In this document: positions 45,401-55,715 of the stretch, piece after piece
Numbering within the stretch: the stretch's first letter is position 1
Layout of the letters: each line of letters starts with the position of its first letter
NCBI GenBank assembly: GCA_035578175.1
Contig: JAQMRL010000001.1
Span: 432,773,545-432,837,544 of the forward strand
Reading direction: 5' to 3'
DNA: 64,000 nucleotides
Origin: Catonia carolina
Lineage: Eukaryota; Arthropoda; Insecta; Hemiptera; Achilidae
Translations under genes and position numbers: made by a program
Notes under the pieces: model-generated
The model's database searches: none
Told to the model about the DNA's origin: nothing
What the model saw: the letters and a program-made list of their open reading frames with translations, nothing else

Positions 45401-48400
45401 CTACACAATCGTCATTGCACAAATTTCAGTTAGTCATATCCACTAGTTATGCCCAACCTTACAAGCTGTATAGCTCCTTGCAACTTATGGTTAGTTGTCA
45501 CTTGTCATACGTACATAGATAGTTCGTAATTCCTTGCTTTTCATCAGTTTTTGTGATTTCATGAGTGTACTGTAACACACTGTTTATCGAGTCGGTTGTT
45601 TTGTTATCTGCAGGCATACTTTTTTATTTTTTTAATTCTCATTCGTTTCACACATTTTATTGATATTTTTATTCGTAGGTTTACAGTACAGTACCTACTA
45701 TCAACATCTTTGTGAGTTAAATACCGCGTAACGATATGACTGTGTGAATGAATAAAGCTTCTCGATAAAATAAAAACGTATCCACCTAACTTAAGCCAAC
45801 GTAAACTATCGGAACTAACCGGTGTACCAAAAATTACGATATCTTGTATCGTGCTCAAAGAAAAGAAAATACGCCAAGAGAGTGGGCATTTAAAGATCAT
45901 GAAACATCTCAGAAAAGAAAACGCAAAGGAAGGATCCACTTGTTGAGAAACGTTGAATGAATGGTTCGCCATTGTAATTTCGCAAGGTGTTAGCGGCAAT
46001 CTTCCAATGCTTAAACCAAAGCAAAAGGTTTTGCTAAAAAGTTAATCATTGTTCTGATACCCTTTTATTTTTTTCCGAGTGTATATGGGTAGAACTTGCA
46101 TGTAAAATTTATGTATTGATAATTTAATAAAATACAGTATCGTATACACCACAGTTTACAAATTCGTTTATTAGGACCAGCCGTTTAATTGGGCCAAAAT
46201 GCTCCGGTCCCAATGTGCCCCGATTATCCGGAATTGACTGTAGATTACAAAGCATTTTGTAAAAAAAGAATCGAGAGACCTTTTGGTAAAGCTACTGGGG
46301 CGGGTATCCGGAGCCTAAACCTGACTTACTGGACCCAGTTCCAGATCCACTAAAGAAGAGGCGAAGAGACTCTGTTCAAAAGAACCTTTGGCAATGTCAA
46401 ATGTCATTATTTTTAAAAATAATTAATAAAATTTGAAAAAAGTTACTCAAAAGTTATTTTTGTGTAATCTGCTTCTTAAATATGCAAAATTAGAAAAAAA
46501 GTGATAATGTATACGTTTATAATTTTTTAATCACCAAATTTTTGTTATCGAAGATATTTGAGCTGCCGAAATTTACATAACTTCTGAAATAAAAGTTTAA
46601 ATTTTGTATCCGATTGCTCAGATTTAGTGGTAAATTTGAAAAGGATGTTGTTGTTTAGGTCATCAGTCGAGAGGCTGGTTTGAACCTGTAGAGGTTTTAC
46701 TAAGTAAAACGAGGAGTGAGGTGGTTTACAATTGCCTTCCTCACTGAGTGGAAAAGCACGCTTATCAGCCTGCTGGGCCCTCTGAAAAGTACATATTTTC
46801 CACTCTGCAAATGACGCCTTCAATTCATTCACCACAGGGTCTGGCTGTATAATGAAATTCATTACTTTCAGTGGAGGTAACCCTGATTAGTGTCTTTTAC
46901 ACCTCTACCTCTTCTGTTCCTAAATGATTCAGTCATTTAATTGGCTGACCATGTGATAAGAAACAGAACTATTTAATTTAGCTATGTAATGAAAAGATTG
47001 AGTGTAAATAATTTGACTCTCCACCTGTCCGTTATGGGAAATTGAAAAGGATAATAACGCAAAATTAATAAAATTCGACATGAGATCCCTTTTCCGATTC
47101 CAGGTTACTTGGTCGTTTGTTCGGGCAGCGTATCTATGTAGAGACTAAATGAGATCAGACATATTTCTCTATGAATTTTTACTTTGCTTTTAACCTTAAA
47201 GTGACACACCAGTTAACTTTCCTTTCAAAGTTTACTGTAATACAACAAAAAAACTTTATTTAGAATGTGTATAAATTGTTTTTAGAGATATTAATTGTAA
47301 CTATTTAATACATAATAATTTCACTCAAGTTTCACTTCAGTGTAGCAAAAAAAAACTTATGGAAATGTATAACATAATACTATTCACCTCCTTGAGAAAA
47401 TGGTTTAAAGAATGGCAGATATTAATGAATGTTACTAAAATTCATCACAAAATATTTGCATTACGACAAAATAACTGCGCAAGAGTGCTTCTCTTTGATT
47501 CACGTACACCGATAGCTACATCGGTGGGGTATTTGGGTATACTCTTTGTTATGAGATTAACTTTAAACTCCCATGGTTCAGTTAAAACACACATGTCTTG
47601 GACTACAGATGTAAGCTGTTGTATAGATTGATATCTGGACGTTCGGTACATGCATCAAGGCAAAAAATAAAGATAAATAAGTCCTTTCTTAGGCCAGTTT
47701 GGTTGTAAGGTGGTCAAATTTTTGGCAGTGCTAATCCGTCAGTAATGGCTCAGATTCAACGCACCCTTTTCTTTTATATTTCTAACGCTACTTTAGGTAA
47801 TGACCTCAAAATTCCTCGGATAACAGATGTTTTCATTAAACTTTATCGAAAGTTGTACAACAGATTTTTCGCTCATCTGAACTAACTGTTACACAAAATT
47901 TCTTTCCATAATTTAGCAAAAAAACATTCAAAGATGATTAAGGAAAAATTGGATTAGGAATCTGTTGTTTCAAGAATTAATAAAAAAAACAAATAAATAA
48001 AATGCTAAAGACCTGTCAGTGGATTGTGCTCTCCATGCACGTCCCTCATGTTATGTCATTTATTATTTCAACCGCCATACTATTCACTGGTTTTTTAATT
48101 TAAACAATTGTAAATTTCAATGATAAAGTTAAAAAATCACATTTTGTAAAAGTAGTTGTAGTTACATTTTGATTAAACCAGTTTTTCAAGCCGTCCAAAT
48201 TAAACATGATTTCGAAACTAATAGGCCTAATGTGCAAGGCAAAGTTCTAATTCCGATTATTTAATTGTAATAAGGAAACTCTTTTAAAAAGACTTATGGA
48301 TAGGACCTAAAGTAGTTATGAGGTTTATACAATTTTTTTTGAAGCCTTTTTGGATGAACGCATCCAACTACGGGTTACTGTTAATATACGTAATATCCAA

Positions 48401-51400
48401 ACCAGATGTTCTAATGCTTTCAAAAGAAATAGTAGGGTCTATTTCCAAAACAACTTGGTTTTTACAAAATGATGAAATTCATTAATATCTTTCTCTATCT
48501 ACAGTTAGTGGTGGAAAAATTAAAAGAATCAGCCAGAAGTAGTAATAGTCGTGAAAGCCAATTGCATCCACTTATTAAAAGACAGGATGAGTTTAGTTAA
48601 AGAGAAAAAATATTTTAGAACTAACAGATTACGTAATCAAAACCCTTAAAATCAACTTATTCAAAATCAAGAAAAAATTTATTGAATAGTAAATTAACAT
48701 TAAACACATAAAATTAAATTAAATCAAAAACTAAATAAAATAAAATGGAATTACTATTTTGTCACTACAAAGTAAATAAAGAAAAAACTATTTTAGAACT
48801 AACAGATTACGTAATCAAAACCTTTATAATCAACTTATTCAAAATCAATAAAAAATTCACTGAATAGTTAATGAAAATTAAACACATTAAATTAAATTAA
48901 ATCAAAAACTAAATGAAATGAAATGGAATTACTATTTTGTCACTACAAAGTAAATAAACTTCAGAAGTTTCCTTAATTTGTACCATTTAATTGTAGTCCT
49001 GAGATTGATTGTAAATAGATTTTTAAAAATCTTAAATTATCTGAGGAAAACTACTCTTGTGCAATTATTTTTAAGACTCCTTCCTTAAATAACATTAGGT
49101 ATCATATTTAAGGTTCGCTAATCAAGTTAGATTAATTTTAAATCTTAGTATATACGAAATTTATCTGGTTAAAATTTATCGGTAATAATCTTTTATCAGC
49201 ATCTTGCTTAACCTTTTAAGAATGAAATTATTGAACTTTGTAATTTTCGGCATAGTTTTAAACGATTAAAATATTGTAACAACGTGCATTGATATTCTAG
49301 AAATGATGGAGAAAATACTGTTGATTGAATAAATTGTGTATTGTATAAAGTGGTATTCAAGTATAGTGGATTTCGATAAATGAAATGTTTTGAGTAGGAA
49401 TTCTTAAAAATCGAAACTAGTAGAAACGTTAGTTTTTATTTTGATTCCTACTACTACGTTCTGGTAGAGTGGAGAAATTGTTAAATAGGTTTCGATTGTT
49501 TGGGGAACTATTAGATCGCAGGTATAAAAAAAGTTAGCGCCTTTGTAGAAAGTAAGTCAGTACTTGAATTTCAAATAGAATGTGTTGTCGGGCCGTTCAA
49601 AATAGCATCGTTACGGGACCGGTTCTGGATTACGTTATAGTGCGTCTGCGTATGGGTGGTAGCAAGTGGTTGTTGAAAAGTAAACCATTTATTTTGATTG
49701 TTATGTGACAGTTCCTTCCTTATAAGTCGAGTTAAGTTTACGCTTAAGTCTCGTTATTAATTTAATTGGAGTAATCTAATTGTGTTTGTTAGTTGTCTAA
49801 GTTTAATAAATTTAACTGTAATTATTAATCGTGTGTCAACGTACTATAAAATTGTTGTAAGTTTAAAGAACAATGTTTATTAATTGTTATACCCAGCTCT
49901 TGAACGAACCTACGCTTAGTGTTACAATATTTAGTAAAATAATAAATTGTTGTCTTTTTTATTATTTTTCCAGAGACACTGAGAAAACATCCTCCGGTAA
50001 CTGCCCTACAAAGAGAATGTGCCAACGATTATACTCTACCAGATGGAACAGTAATACTAGCTGGAACTCAAATCATGATTCCAATGCTTGGAATTCATAG
50101 AGATCCTGAATTTTTCCCTAATCCTCTTGAATTTAATCCTGAAAGATTTAGTAAAGAAAATTCTGATAATATAAAACCGTACAGTTTTATGCCATTTGGT
50201 GAAGGTCCGAGGATATGCATAGGTAAGAATAAATTTATATTCTGTAAAATAGCTTTAATAGAAAATCATTGTTCTGTCTTTATACGTGAAAGTGAAATAA
50301 TTCAATATGTTTGTACCGGCGTCCTCTGAAATGACATCTTCGAACTGACTTTTACGATAAATGCAGTTATAATGGTTCAAATAAGTTTAGAACGTTTCAA
50401 AACTAAGCCAATAATGACAAATCTCTCTTTGAAATAAAATTGTTCCTTTAATAACATTTAATTGCTTGCAAAAAGGTGAGTTGATAAATGAAATAGGAGT
50501 AATCTTTCAGTCCAAAAAGTTTTCAAACTTTTTGTACTAATATTTTTCGTGTGTTTTGTAAATTTAAATCTTAACTGTGGTTTTGTTCATTTTGCATTTC
50601 GAAAATTTGACGAAAAGTTTCCTAATAAAGATTGTTCATCAATCTCCTTTAGTTATGATGACTATTTTACCATTTTTTAAATAATTTATTTAATATTCTT
50701 TGACGATTACGGCCCTCTATTGTGAAGAGATGTTATATGACAAACTAACGCGTAAAGAAATACTAAATAATGTGTTTATGATAAAAGTTCATAAAAATTT
50801 CAACCAGTTCATTAAAACATTTTATATTTCTGAAGATTTTCCTTTACAGGTGTGACATTTAAAAGTCTGGAGTTAAAATGTATCACGTAAACAAAATTCA
50901 ACCCTGTAAATTTTTCTGGGCTTTTAAGTGGTTTAATTTGTATCCTATTATCACATGAAGCTGCTTTTTTAATAGAGCAGCGTTATTTTAAAATTTAAAA
51001 ATTCTTAAGATTGTGTGGTGAGAAGCCACTTCTTTTCCTGATGAATTCATATGTAGCAAAACCCGCGGCTGTAATCTTTCTTCTTTTTCTTCTTTCATCA
51101 CGGATAGGTAAATATGCCTGTTCCGTTCATACTGATCGCAAAACCGACTCTGACCATTTCTTTAAAGGCACGCACCTACGGGTCCGTGCTTCCTTCAGAT
51201 CTGTACTTCTGTGCTTTGGGGATGCTTTGTGTGCTGGATACGACGGTAAACTGTACCCCTTTTAGAATCTGAATGGTCTCATATCATCTGGGATATCTTA
51301 TAAAGTAGCAGACATAAATATTAATGGCTGTGCGGTAACCTTGGGGCAAATACTAATGACAAGTTGGTGTCTACCAAAGGAAAAAGTCCAAATAATATTG

Positions 51401-51852
51401 GGAAATATGACATTTATTTGTCATGCCTCTGGCAAATGCTTTCAGGAACCAGAATGATGAGGGCGAGTTAAAACTGGATCCTCTCCGCTAAAGTATGATA
51501 ACCCTAACACATGAGCCCGTATTCATCTAGGTTGGGAGTTATATGGCGTGGTGGTATCTTACACGTACTCCACAACACAGCAAAAATTCTCACCACAAAA
51601 AATGACTAATTTAACAGATAAAATATCTTAAAATCTATTAAAAAAATCAATTTATTTATACGGTATAATCTTTTTGTTTTAGGATATCGTTTTGCATACA
51701 TGCAAGTAAAAACTGGCCTACATTCTTTACTTTCAAGATTTAGAATTGAATTATGTGAAAAGACACCTATTGATCTAAAATTAGAGAAAAAGACGTTTAT
51801 ATACAACGTAGAAGGAGGCATGTGGCTTCGTTTAAAGGACCGAAAAGCGTAG
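38593..51852 (+). CDS. Cytochrome P450, CYP6-like (CYP3 clan), 4 coding exons
   Basis: A microsomal P450 monooxygenase: an O2- and NADPH-dependent haem-thiolate enzyme on the ER membrane. Members of this clan oxidise plant toxins, insecticides and endogenous lipophiles; the substrate here is unknown. Exons are 38593-39490, 43528-43749, 49974-50222 and 51683-51852. The sum, 1539 nt, encodes 512 residues, the usual CYP6 length. All three introns are phase 1 with GT/AG borders. Motifs in order: hydrophobic N-terminal anchor (about 13-28), C-helix WKKLR (135-139), I-helix oxygen-binding AGYETT (320-325), ExxR ETLR (374-377, created by the exon 2/3 join), PERF (429-432), and haem loop FGEGPRICIG (448-457) with Cys455 as iron ligand. 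No stop, frameshift or missing key residue is seen, so the gene looks functional. The CYP6 family call rests on these motifs and overall similarity; subfamily cannot be set. Confidence 0.95.
39529..40306. mobile_element. piggyBac-like MITE in P450 intron 1
   Basis: TTAA at 39525-39528 and 40307-40310. Ends CAGGTTGACTCGCA and ...TGGGAGTCAACCTG are inverted. A third TTAA family, unrelated in sequence to A and B. It begins 38 bp after the exon 1 donor. No transposase. Confidence 0.75.
40502..40555. repeat. Inverted repeat in P450 intron 1
   Basis: ACATATCTTATTTCA and TGAAATAAGATATGT, 15 bp perfect arms around a loop of about 25 nt. Confidence 0.7.
40664..40795 (+). repeat. Family C left-end fragment
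   Basis: TTTACTTTCTCTTGCCCTATATAAATATA start, then the ATTTTTCGAAATCGGGGTTT block; it stops after AAACATGTCTTTAG. Confidence 0.75.
41429..41815 (-). mobile_element. S3 retroposon, near full length, in P450 intron 1
   Basis: From TGTTTAGGTCATTTAGCG back to the 5' end near CACCTGCCTGTTATT. All family blocks in order. Confidence 0.8.
41852..42215 (+). pseudogene. Jockey-like LINE 3' end in P450 intron 1
   Basis: The opposite-orientation counterpart of 16685-17050. Decayed codons include NLGRNSRTTITH and LRRLFQTIQ, followed by the shared 3' region (GTCACTGGACTGTGTCTC, then TGATTGTTTCCAACAG). It continues to AATAGAGAAAAAAC. The ORF at 42110-42319 is a chance frame. Confidence 0.7.
42661..43025 (+). 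repeat. Family C copy, internally deleted
   Basis: Left end with CTTTTGCTCCGTATA, the GTGTGTGTGTGTGCGCGCGC microsatellite at 42797-42818, then a jump to the body and the terminal AAGAGAAAGTAATGTG block. Confidence 0.7.
43282..43436 (-). mobile_element. tRNA-derived SINE, family S5, in P450 intron 1
   Basis: On the minus strand a tRNA-like head (ATGTAGTGGTCAGCGCAAAT as A-box region, B box GGGTTTGATTCC), a body, and a GGACGTTAAAACAAAAAG tail. Head sequence differs from S1, S2 and S4, though the ACGTTAAA tail resembles that of S2. Confidence 0.7.
43528..43749 (+). CDS. P450 exon 2 (residues 300-373 plus one base)
   Basis: Acceptor TTGTTTAG|GA, donor AATG|GTAAGT. Encodes the I helix with AGYETTS, the J/J' helices and the beginning of the K helix. 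The first codon (Gly300) is split across intron 1. The first base of Glu374 of ExxR is its last nucleotide. Confidence 0.95.
43817..44749 (+). mobile_element. Palindromic mariner derivative, copy 2, in P450 intron 2
   Basis: Starts after TA with CGAAGTGTGGCTATTAAATA and ends ...TTTAATAGCCACACC. Left arm 43817-44080 is an inverted copy of right arm 44485-44749; about nine bases in ten agree by eye. The centre (44081-44484) carries plus-strand transposase codons: TCDELWFF with the first Asp, then WVPEGQTINQYYYLEVFSK and WVLHQDNAPAHS with the second. The N-terminal DNA-binding half of a mariner transposase is missing and replaced by the inverted arm. Confidence 0.85.
44090..44683 (+). pseudogene. 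mariner transposase catalytic region (DD34D), broken
   Basis: The three catalytic aspartates are visible in TCDE, HQDN and APCDF contexts. Counting gives 34 residues between the second and third, the mariner signature. Stop codons interrupt the first third (for example after KSRTSPRAK and after KMIVFF). The open part 44345-44683 runs from MWKDKSWVL to the EGDNK terminus. Without the N-terminal helix-turn-helix domains it cannot work as a transposase. Confidence 0.85.
45068..46240 (+). mobile_element. pogo/Tigger-like element in P450 intron 2
   Basis: Flanked by TA (45066-45067, 46241-46242). Ends CAGTCGATTCCGGATAATTG and, on the other strand, CAGTCAATTCCGGATAATCG are inverted for over 20 bp, with further GGGACC-type similarity inside. 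1173 bp, internally deleted relative to a full Tigger. Confidence 0.85.
45761..46042 (+). pseudogene. pogo/Tigger transposase N-terminal (CENP-B-like) remnant
   Basis: Plus-strand codons read KLSELTGVPKITISCIVLKE, then HLKIMKHLRKE and, after a stop, ETLNEWFAIVISQGVSGNLP. This is the psq/CENP-B helix-turn-helix followed by the start of the second DNA-binding domain. The DDE domain is absent. Confidence 0.7.
46645..47038 (-). mobile_element. S3 retroposon, near full length, in P450 intron 2
   Basis: ATGTTGTTGTTTAGGTCATC tail side at left; 5' end at CACCTGTCCGTTATGGG. All family blocks present. Confidence 0.82.
47359..47885 (+). pseudogene. Jockey-like LINE RT C-terminal fragment in P450 intron 2
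   Basis: The plus strand reads WFKEWQILMNVTKIHHKIF, VGYLGILFVMRLTLNSH, then in other frames LYRLISGRS and SFLRPVWL, and finally DLKIPRITDVFIKLYRK. This is the same post-RT architecture as at 17112-17573 but a different element. At least two frameshifts and one stop. Confidence 0.7.
47990..48600. other. P450 intron 2, no recognised element
   Basis: AT-rich; nothing matched. Confidence 0.35.
48604..48958 (+). repeat. Tandem duplication, 2 x ~177 bp
   Basis: Unit 1 at 48604-48780 and unit 2 at 48781-48958 both run from GAAAAAA(T/C)TATTTTAGAAC to CACTACAAAGTAAATAAA. A modest number of substitutions separates them. Confidence 0.9.
48959..49973. other. P450 intron 2 distal part, no recognised element
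   Basis: AT-rich with a polypyrimidine tract (TGTCTTTTTTATTATTTTTC) leading to the acceptor at 49972-49973. Confidence 0.4.
49974..50222 (+). CDS. P450 exon 3 (residues 374-456 plus one base)
   Basis: Acceptor TTTTTCCAG|AG, donor ATAG|GTAAGA. Completes ExxR (ETLRKHPP), then LPDGT, the aromatic region HRDPEFFPNP, FNPERF and the haem loop to C455 and I456. The chance ORFs at 49873-50100 and 50075-50329 overlap it. Confidence 0.95.
50223..51682. other. P450 intron 3
   Basis: 1460 bp. The section 51000-51600 is clearly GC-richer than the rest and lacks AT-rich character; it could be an unrecognised insertion, but I found no terminal repeats or target duplication. Confidence 0.5.
51683..51852 (+). 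CDS. P450 exon 4 (residues 457-512 and stop)
   Basis: Acceptor TTTTGTTTTAG|GA. Encodes the L helix YRFAYMQVKTGLHSLLSRF and the C-terminal beta strands, ending ...GMWLRLKDRKA and TAG at 51850-51852. Confidence 0.93.
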
Positions 51853-52072
51853 TTGAATTTCAGGACACTTTTGGAGTCATATTTCCTTTTACAACTTGAA
51901 TATCAAAGAACCGTAGATTTTTCCGTTAATACTTATTATATGCACATGTTGTCGACTATATACTTTGATGTGCAATTACACAGATTGACTTTTGTAAATA
52001 ATTTTTTTACTTCATATAATATCATTAAGCGCTACCTCTAAAATAATTAGTTAAGATTGTTTCTTTTTTATT

Positions 52073-52078
52073 AATAAA
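52073..52078 (+). terminator. Candidate P450 polyadenylation signal
   Basis: AATAAA 221 bp after the stop codon, the first canonical hexamer in the 3' flank. In AT-rich DNA such hexamers also occur by chance. Confidence 0.45.
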
Positions 52079-52079
52079 T

Positions 52080-52977
52080 AACATTAAAAAAATCTAACAA
52101 AGAATTTAAATTTATTTAATCATTAATCTTCGTTTACATTAACCCAATTACTTGCGGTGGAAGCCTCAAACTTCACTGTTGTATTATAAAAATGCTATTT
52201 CCTGTTCAGGATGTAAGAATGTCTTTTATGTGGTTTGCAATGGATGTAATTTATTTGAGATAAGGATTTGGACAGAGTAATACATGAAATCTACTTGAAT
52301 GATTACATTTTAGAAAACAGTTTGATAAATTTGTTTGAATCAGCTATATAAAACTTCTTCATGATCTACTTGGTAATTTACTAAAATTCTTAATCGAAAA
52401 TTTCAATTCAAAGCCAAGATCCTAATTTAATTCAATATTGTTATTGCTTAAAAATTTCTAAAAACCTATGTTAGTTGCCAATAATCTTGGCATAAAATTC
52501 TAATATAAAACAGTAAAATGAATCTCTCTCCATAAAATCGGCCAAATTTCATTAGAAATTTCTATGCGTCCTATTTATTCAATACGGAAATATTTGGAAA
52601 TTAACTATTATCTAGGGTTCAGAATTCACAATTCGGGATGTTGTTGGATTATTTTATCGTCAACTTTCCAGCAAAATTTAAGCAATTATATTTTATTTCA
52701 TGTTAATGTTAAGCATGGATCTTGGTTTTGGAAAAAACTGTGGTGTTTTTGATGTAATATGGTTAATGAAATATCATATTTGGAAACTTACCCATTAAGA
52801 ACAGTTTATTTTGATTTCCTAATTACTTACTATTGTAATATTTTGTGATGTAGGCTACACCGTAGTAATAATCTTATTAAACTTTTTTTCTAAACTAAGA
52901 TTTTGAATTTTATGTTGTTTTGTTGTTTTTGGTCTCCTTTCCGTTATTATTTGTTTCTAAAATGCTAAAAATTGTAT
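52080..52977. other. P450 3' flank, no gene seen
   Basis: AT-rich; the ORF at 52564-52752 has no family resemblance. Confidence 0.4.
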
Positions 52978-53828
52978 TTTTACTTTTTCTTGTCTCTATG
53001 AATATATAGGAAGGAAAATATAGTTTTCATGTCGATTTTTTGAAATTGAGTTTTCACCGGATCTACACGTTTTCAGACACCCTGGACCAAAAAAAACATG
53101 TTGTTAGCGATTGATCTGTGTGTGTGTGAACAAAATATCTTAAGAACGAAACATTGTACAAAGTTTAAACTTGAAACTTTAGTTAAGTACTACTAGAGGA
53201 GCCGATACAAACTTTTTCATCAAAATCGCCTCATTTACTACAATTTTTATGCTCTACAAGGTAGGGTAGGCGCCATGTCTGCTAAAATTCTTGGGAAGGC
53301 TGCTCTCTCGTAAAAAACGGTTTTTTAAGATATCAACTTTAATATAGACCTACATACATTTTAGTGCAAAATTGTGTATAATAAAAGTTGTAGACAATGT
53401 AAAAATCTACAACTTTTATTTCAAAATTGTTTTTTATAACGGTAATTAATTTTCTTTAGTGGTAATAAGTAATGTTCTCTTTTTTAAATGAAAATCTGTA
53501 AAAAAATATTTTTATTAAGATTTAAGCCTTAAAGGGCTATGCATTTTACGACAAAAGTGCATAATCAAATTTATAGGAAACTAAAAGATGTAAAATTTTT
53601 ATTTTAAGCATTTTGCTCTACAGAGCCTAGTCACAAAGTGATTTTCCGTATTATTAAGCCAAACTAAGGTTAGTTTTCATTTTGCATCATTCACTCATGA
53701 TTAAAATAAGGTTTTTGAGGTTAGTGTTTTGTTTATTTATAATGTTTTATTAATAATGTTAGGTTATATGGATCATTATTTGCATTGGCAAGAGAAAGTC
53801 GTGTGAATGTTTCACTCCAGATTTTTAA
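52978..53828 (+). repeat. Family C copy
   Basis: CTTTTTCTTGTCTCTATGAATATATAGG start, short GTGTGTGTG tract, AGGGTAGGCGCCATGTCTGC block, end GGCAAGAGAAAGTCGTGTG. Nearly full length. Confidence 0.78.
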
Positions 53829-54111
53829 ATGTGTATAATTATATTTATGTGTAAAGTGGTGTAGATTGGCATGGGTGACTCAATTCTTTTGAGTTCAAAG
53901 TCGTATCAATTGTCAAGGCCATTAGCGACTTAGTTGGATTTTAAAATTTCACCTAAGTAATCAAGTTAGTTTAATTACAGATCCCGCCAGGGACCTCTAG
54001 TAAAGGTATGATTAGAAACTTACTGATAAAAGACAAGTGTCATTTATCAATAGACCTTTGTTTAAGGTTTTACACTGTATCGAATAATCTAGTCTTAAAT
54101 CTTATCCTTTT

Positions 54112-54440
54112 GTACTTTCTCTCGCCTTACACGAATACGTAGGGAAGGAAAGTATTGTTTAATGACAATTTTTTGAATTCAAGTTTTCACTGGAAGTAGA
54201 TGTTTTCAGGCCCACTGGACCCAGAAATATTTTTTTCATCGATTGATCTGTGTGCGAACAAAATATCTCAAGAACGGAATAGCGTACGTAGTTAAAACTT
54301 GGATCTTAACTCAGATATCACCAGAAGACTCAATACGAACATTTTTATCGAAATAAGTGCACCGGAAGTAACTTATTAGTTTTGTTTTGAATTTTTTTAC
54401 TCGTTCAATTTTCCAGAAAACGGCTCCTACAAATTAAAAT
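54112..54440 (+). repeat. Family C copy, right part missing
   Basis: ACTTTCTCTCGCCTTACACG start, no microsatellite expansion, stops after AACGGCTCCTACAAATT where a minus copy begins. Confidence 0.7.
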
Positions 54441-54506
54441 CTGGTGTGAAACACTCACACGACTTTTTCTTGCCAATGCAAATAATGAACCGTATAACCT
54501 AATATT

Positions 54507-54752
54507 TTTTTTGACACTTTCAATTGAAATTTAGTATCTGTTATTAAATTAATACAATTCTAAATGTGAAGCTAATGTTCCAAAACTTGATTTACTTGAA
54601 GGAGCGTGCAGTCATCACCACAGTCCTACAGTTGGGCAAGAAGATCTCTTGGCCAGAGGTGCTTCAAACGTCTGCGCTGGGTACCCGGTATCGCCCTAGT
54701 GTACATGTATTAGCCGGCTGCATTGGCGTAGTTGGTAACGTGCTCGCCTCTC
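54507..54752 (-). mobile_element. Candidate processed retrocopy with poly-A and target duplication
   Basis: Flanked by the perfect 11-bp repeat AACCTAATATT (54496-54506, 54753-54763). The left edge is a T run (poly-A on the minus strand). The right edge, 5' on the minus strand, is the reverse complement of an S2 SINE head (GCCGGCTGCATTGGCGTAG, about 54713-54752). Between them is unique sequence of moderate GC with no family I recognise. It reads as a polyadenylated transcript containing an antisense SINE, reinserted by LINE machinery. Confidence 0.55.
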
Positions 54753-54767
54753 AACCTAATATTAGTA

Positions 54768-55715
54768 CGAGGGTAGGCTGATAACTTATGCACACATGCT
54801 TGTAGAACGCAAACAAAGTGAACTTTAGAAGGGCGCCTGGTGGCATTTGAAAGTACTATTTCTTCTCTATACGCTTGCACAGTTTGAAAACGTTGCGTTC
54901 ATCCAGTTTGTTTTAAGTAGTGAAAGTATGGTGTCGTGTTCTGGTGCTGTGTCAACGCGAGTAAAAAAACGTGCTGTTATTGAATTTATCGCGACGAAGG
55001 AGACGACTTTTTTGACTATTGTGACGGGAGACGAGTCATTGGTTCATCATTACGACCCCAAAGAGAAAAGGCAGAGCGCTGAATATCGTCATCCACATTC
55101 TCCCAATGTTAAAAAGTTCAGAACACAACCATCCGCAAAAACAATTCTTTTGACTGTTTTGGGATGCTCGTCGAGTTTAGGTGACTGATTACCTGGAACG
55201 AGGAGGAACGGTAAATTCTACTCAGTACATACAGACTCTAAAACACCTCCGACGTCGAGTTTATCTTGTTAGAGACAGCCTGGCGCCAATAATCTTGCAA
55301 CATGACAGTGCTCGTCCACACACTTCGCGTGCAACTGAAGAGGCTCTGAGAAACCTGAAGTTTCAACCAATTTTACACCCTCCGTATTCTCCCGACCTTG
55401 CGCCTTGCGATTTTTATTTTTTTCCTCTACTGAAGAGAGACCTTAAGGGTAATCATTACAGCTCGGACAATGAGGTGAAGGCAGCTATTGCGTCCTGGGT
55501 TCGAGGAAAGTCGGAAGAATTTTTCAGTGACGGAATGAAAAAACTTGTTAAACGTTGGGAGAAATGTGTAATGCTTAACGGTGACTATATTGAAAAATAA
55601 ATAGATAATTTGGTAGGTTAAGATTTGTACTTTAATTTGTTATTTACCCCATCTTGCTATTTCTTTTTGTTCGTCTTCTACAAGCATGTGTGCATTACTT
55701 ATCAGCCTACCCTCG
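54768..55715 (+). mobile_element. mariner element, internally deleted
   Basis: TA at 54766-54767 and 55716-55717. The 40-bp terminal repeats start CGAGGGTAGGCTGATAA on both strands and differ at a couple of positions. 948 bp, against about 1.3 kb for an intact mariner. The inner ends of both repeats share a GCACACATGCTTGTAGAA block. Confidence 0.92.
54928..55600 (+). pseudogene. mariner transposase (DD34D), deleted and frameshifted
   Basis: Starts MVSCSGAVSTRVKKRAVIEF at 54928. After about 28 residues the sequence jumps to FLTIVTGDESLVHHYDPK, the first catalytic Asp, so the DNA-binding domain is almost wholly deleted. A frameshift near 55180 moves the reading to the 55181-55600 frame with QHDSARPHTS (second Asp), HPPYSPDLAPCDFYFF (third Asp, 34 residues later) and the terminal LNGDYIEK. 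The catalytic residues are intact but the protein cannot bind its ends. Confidence 0.88.

Noticed and set aside
45604..45999. 131-residue minus-strand ORF
   Set aside because: It is antisense to the pogo/Tigger coding remnant and has no family resemblance.
48604..48958. LTR pair or CRISPR-like array
   Set aside because: Just two directly abutting units with no spacer, no retroviral features, and no short regular repeats.
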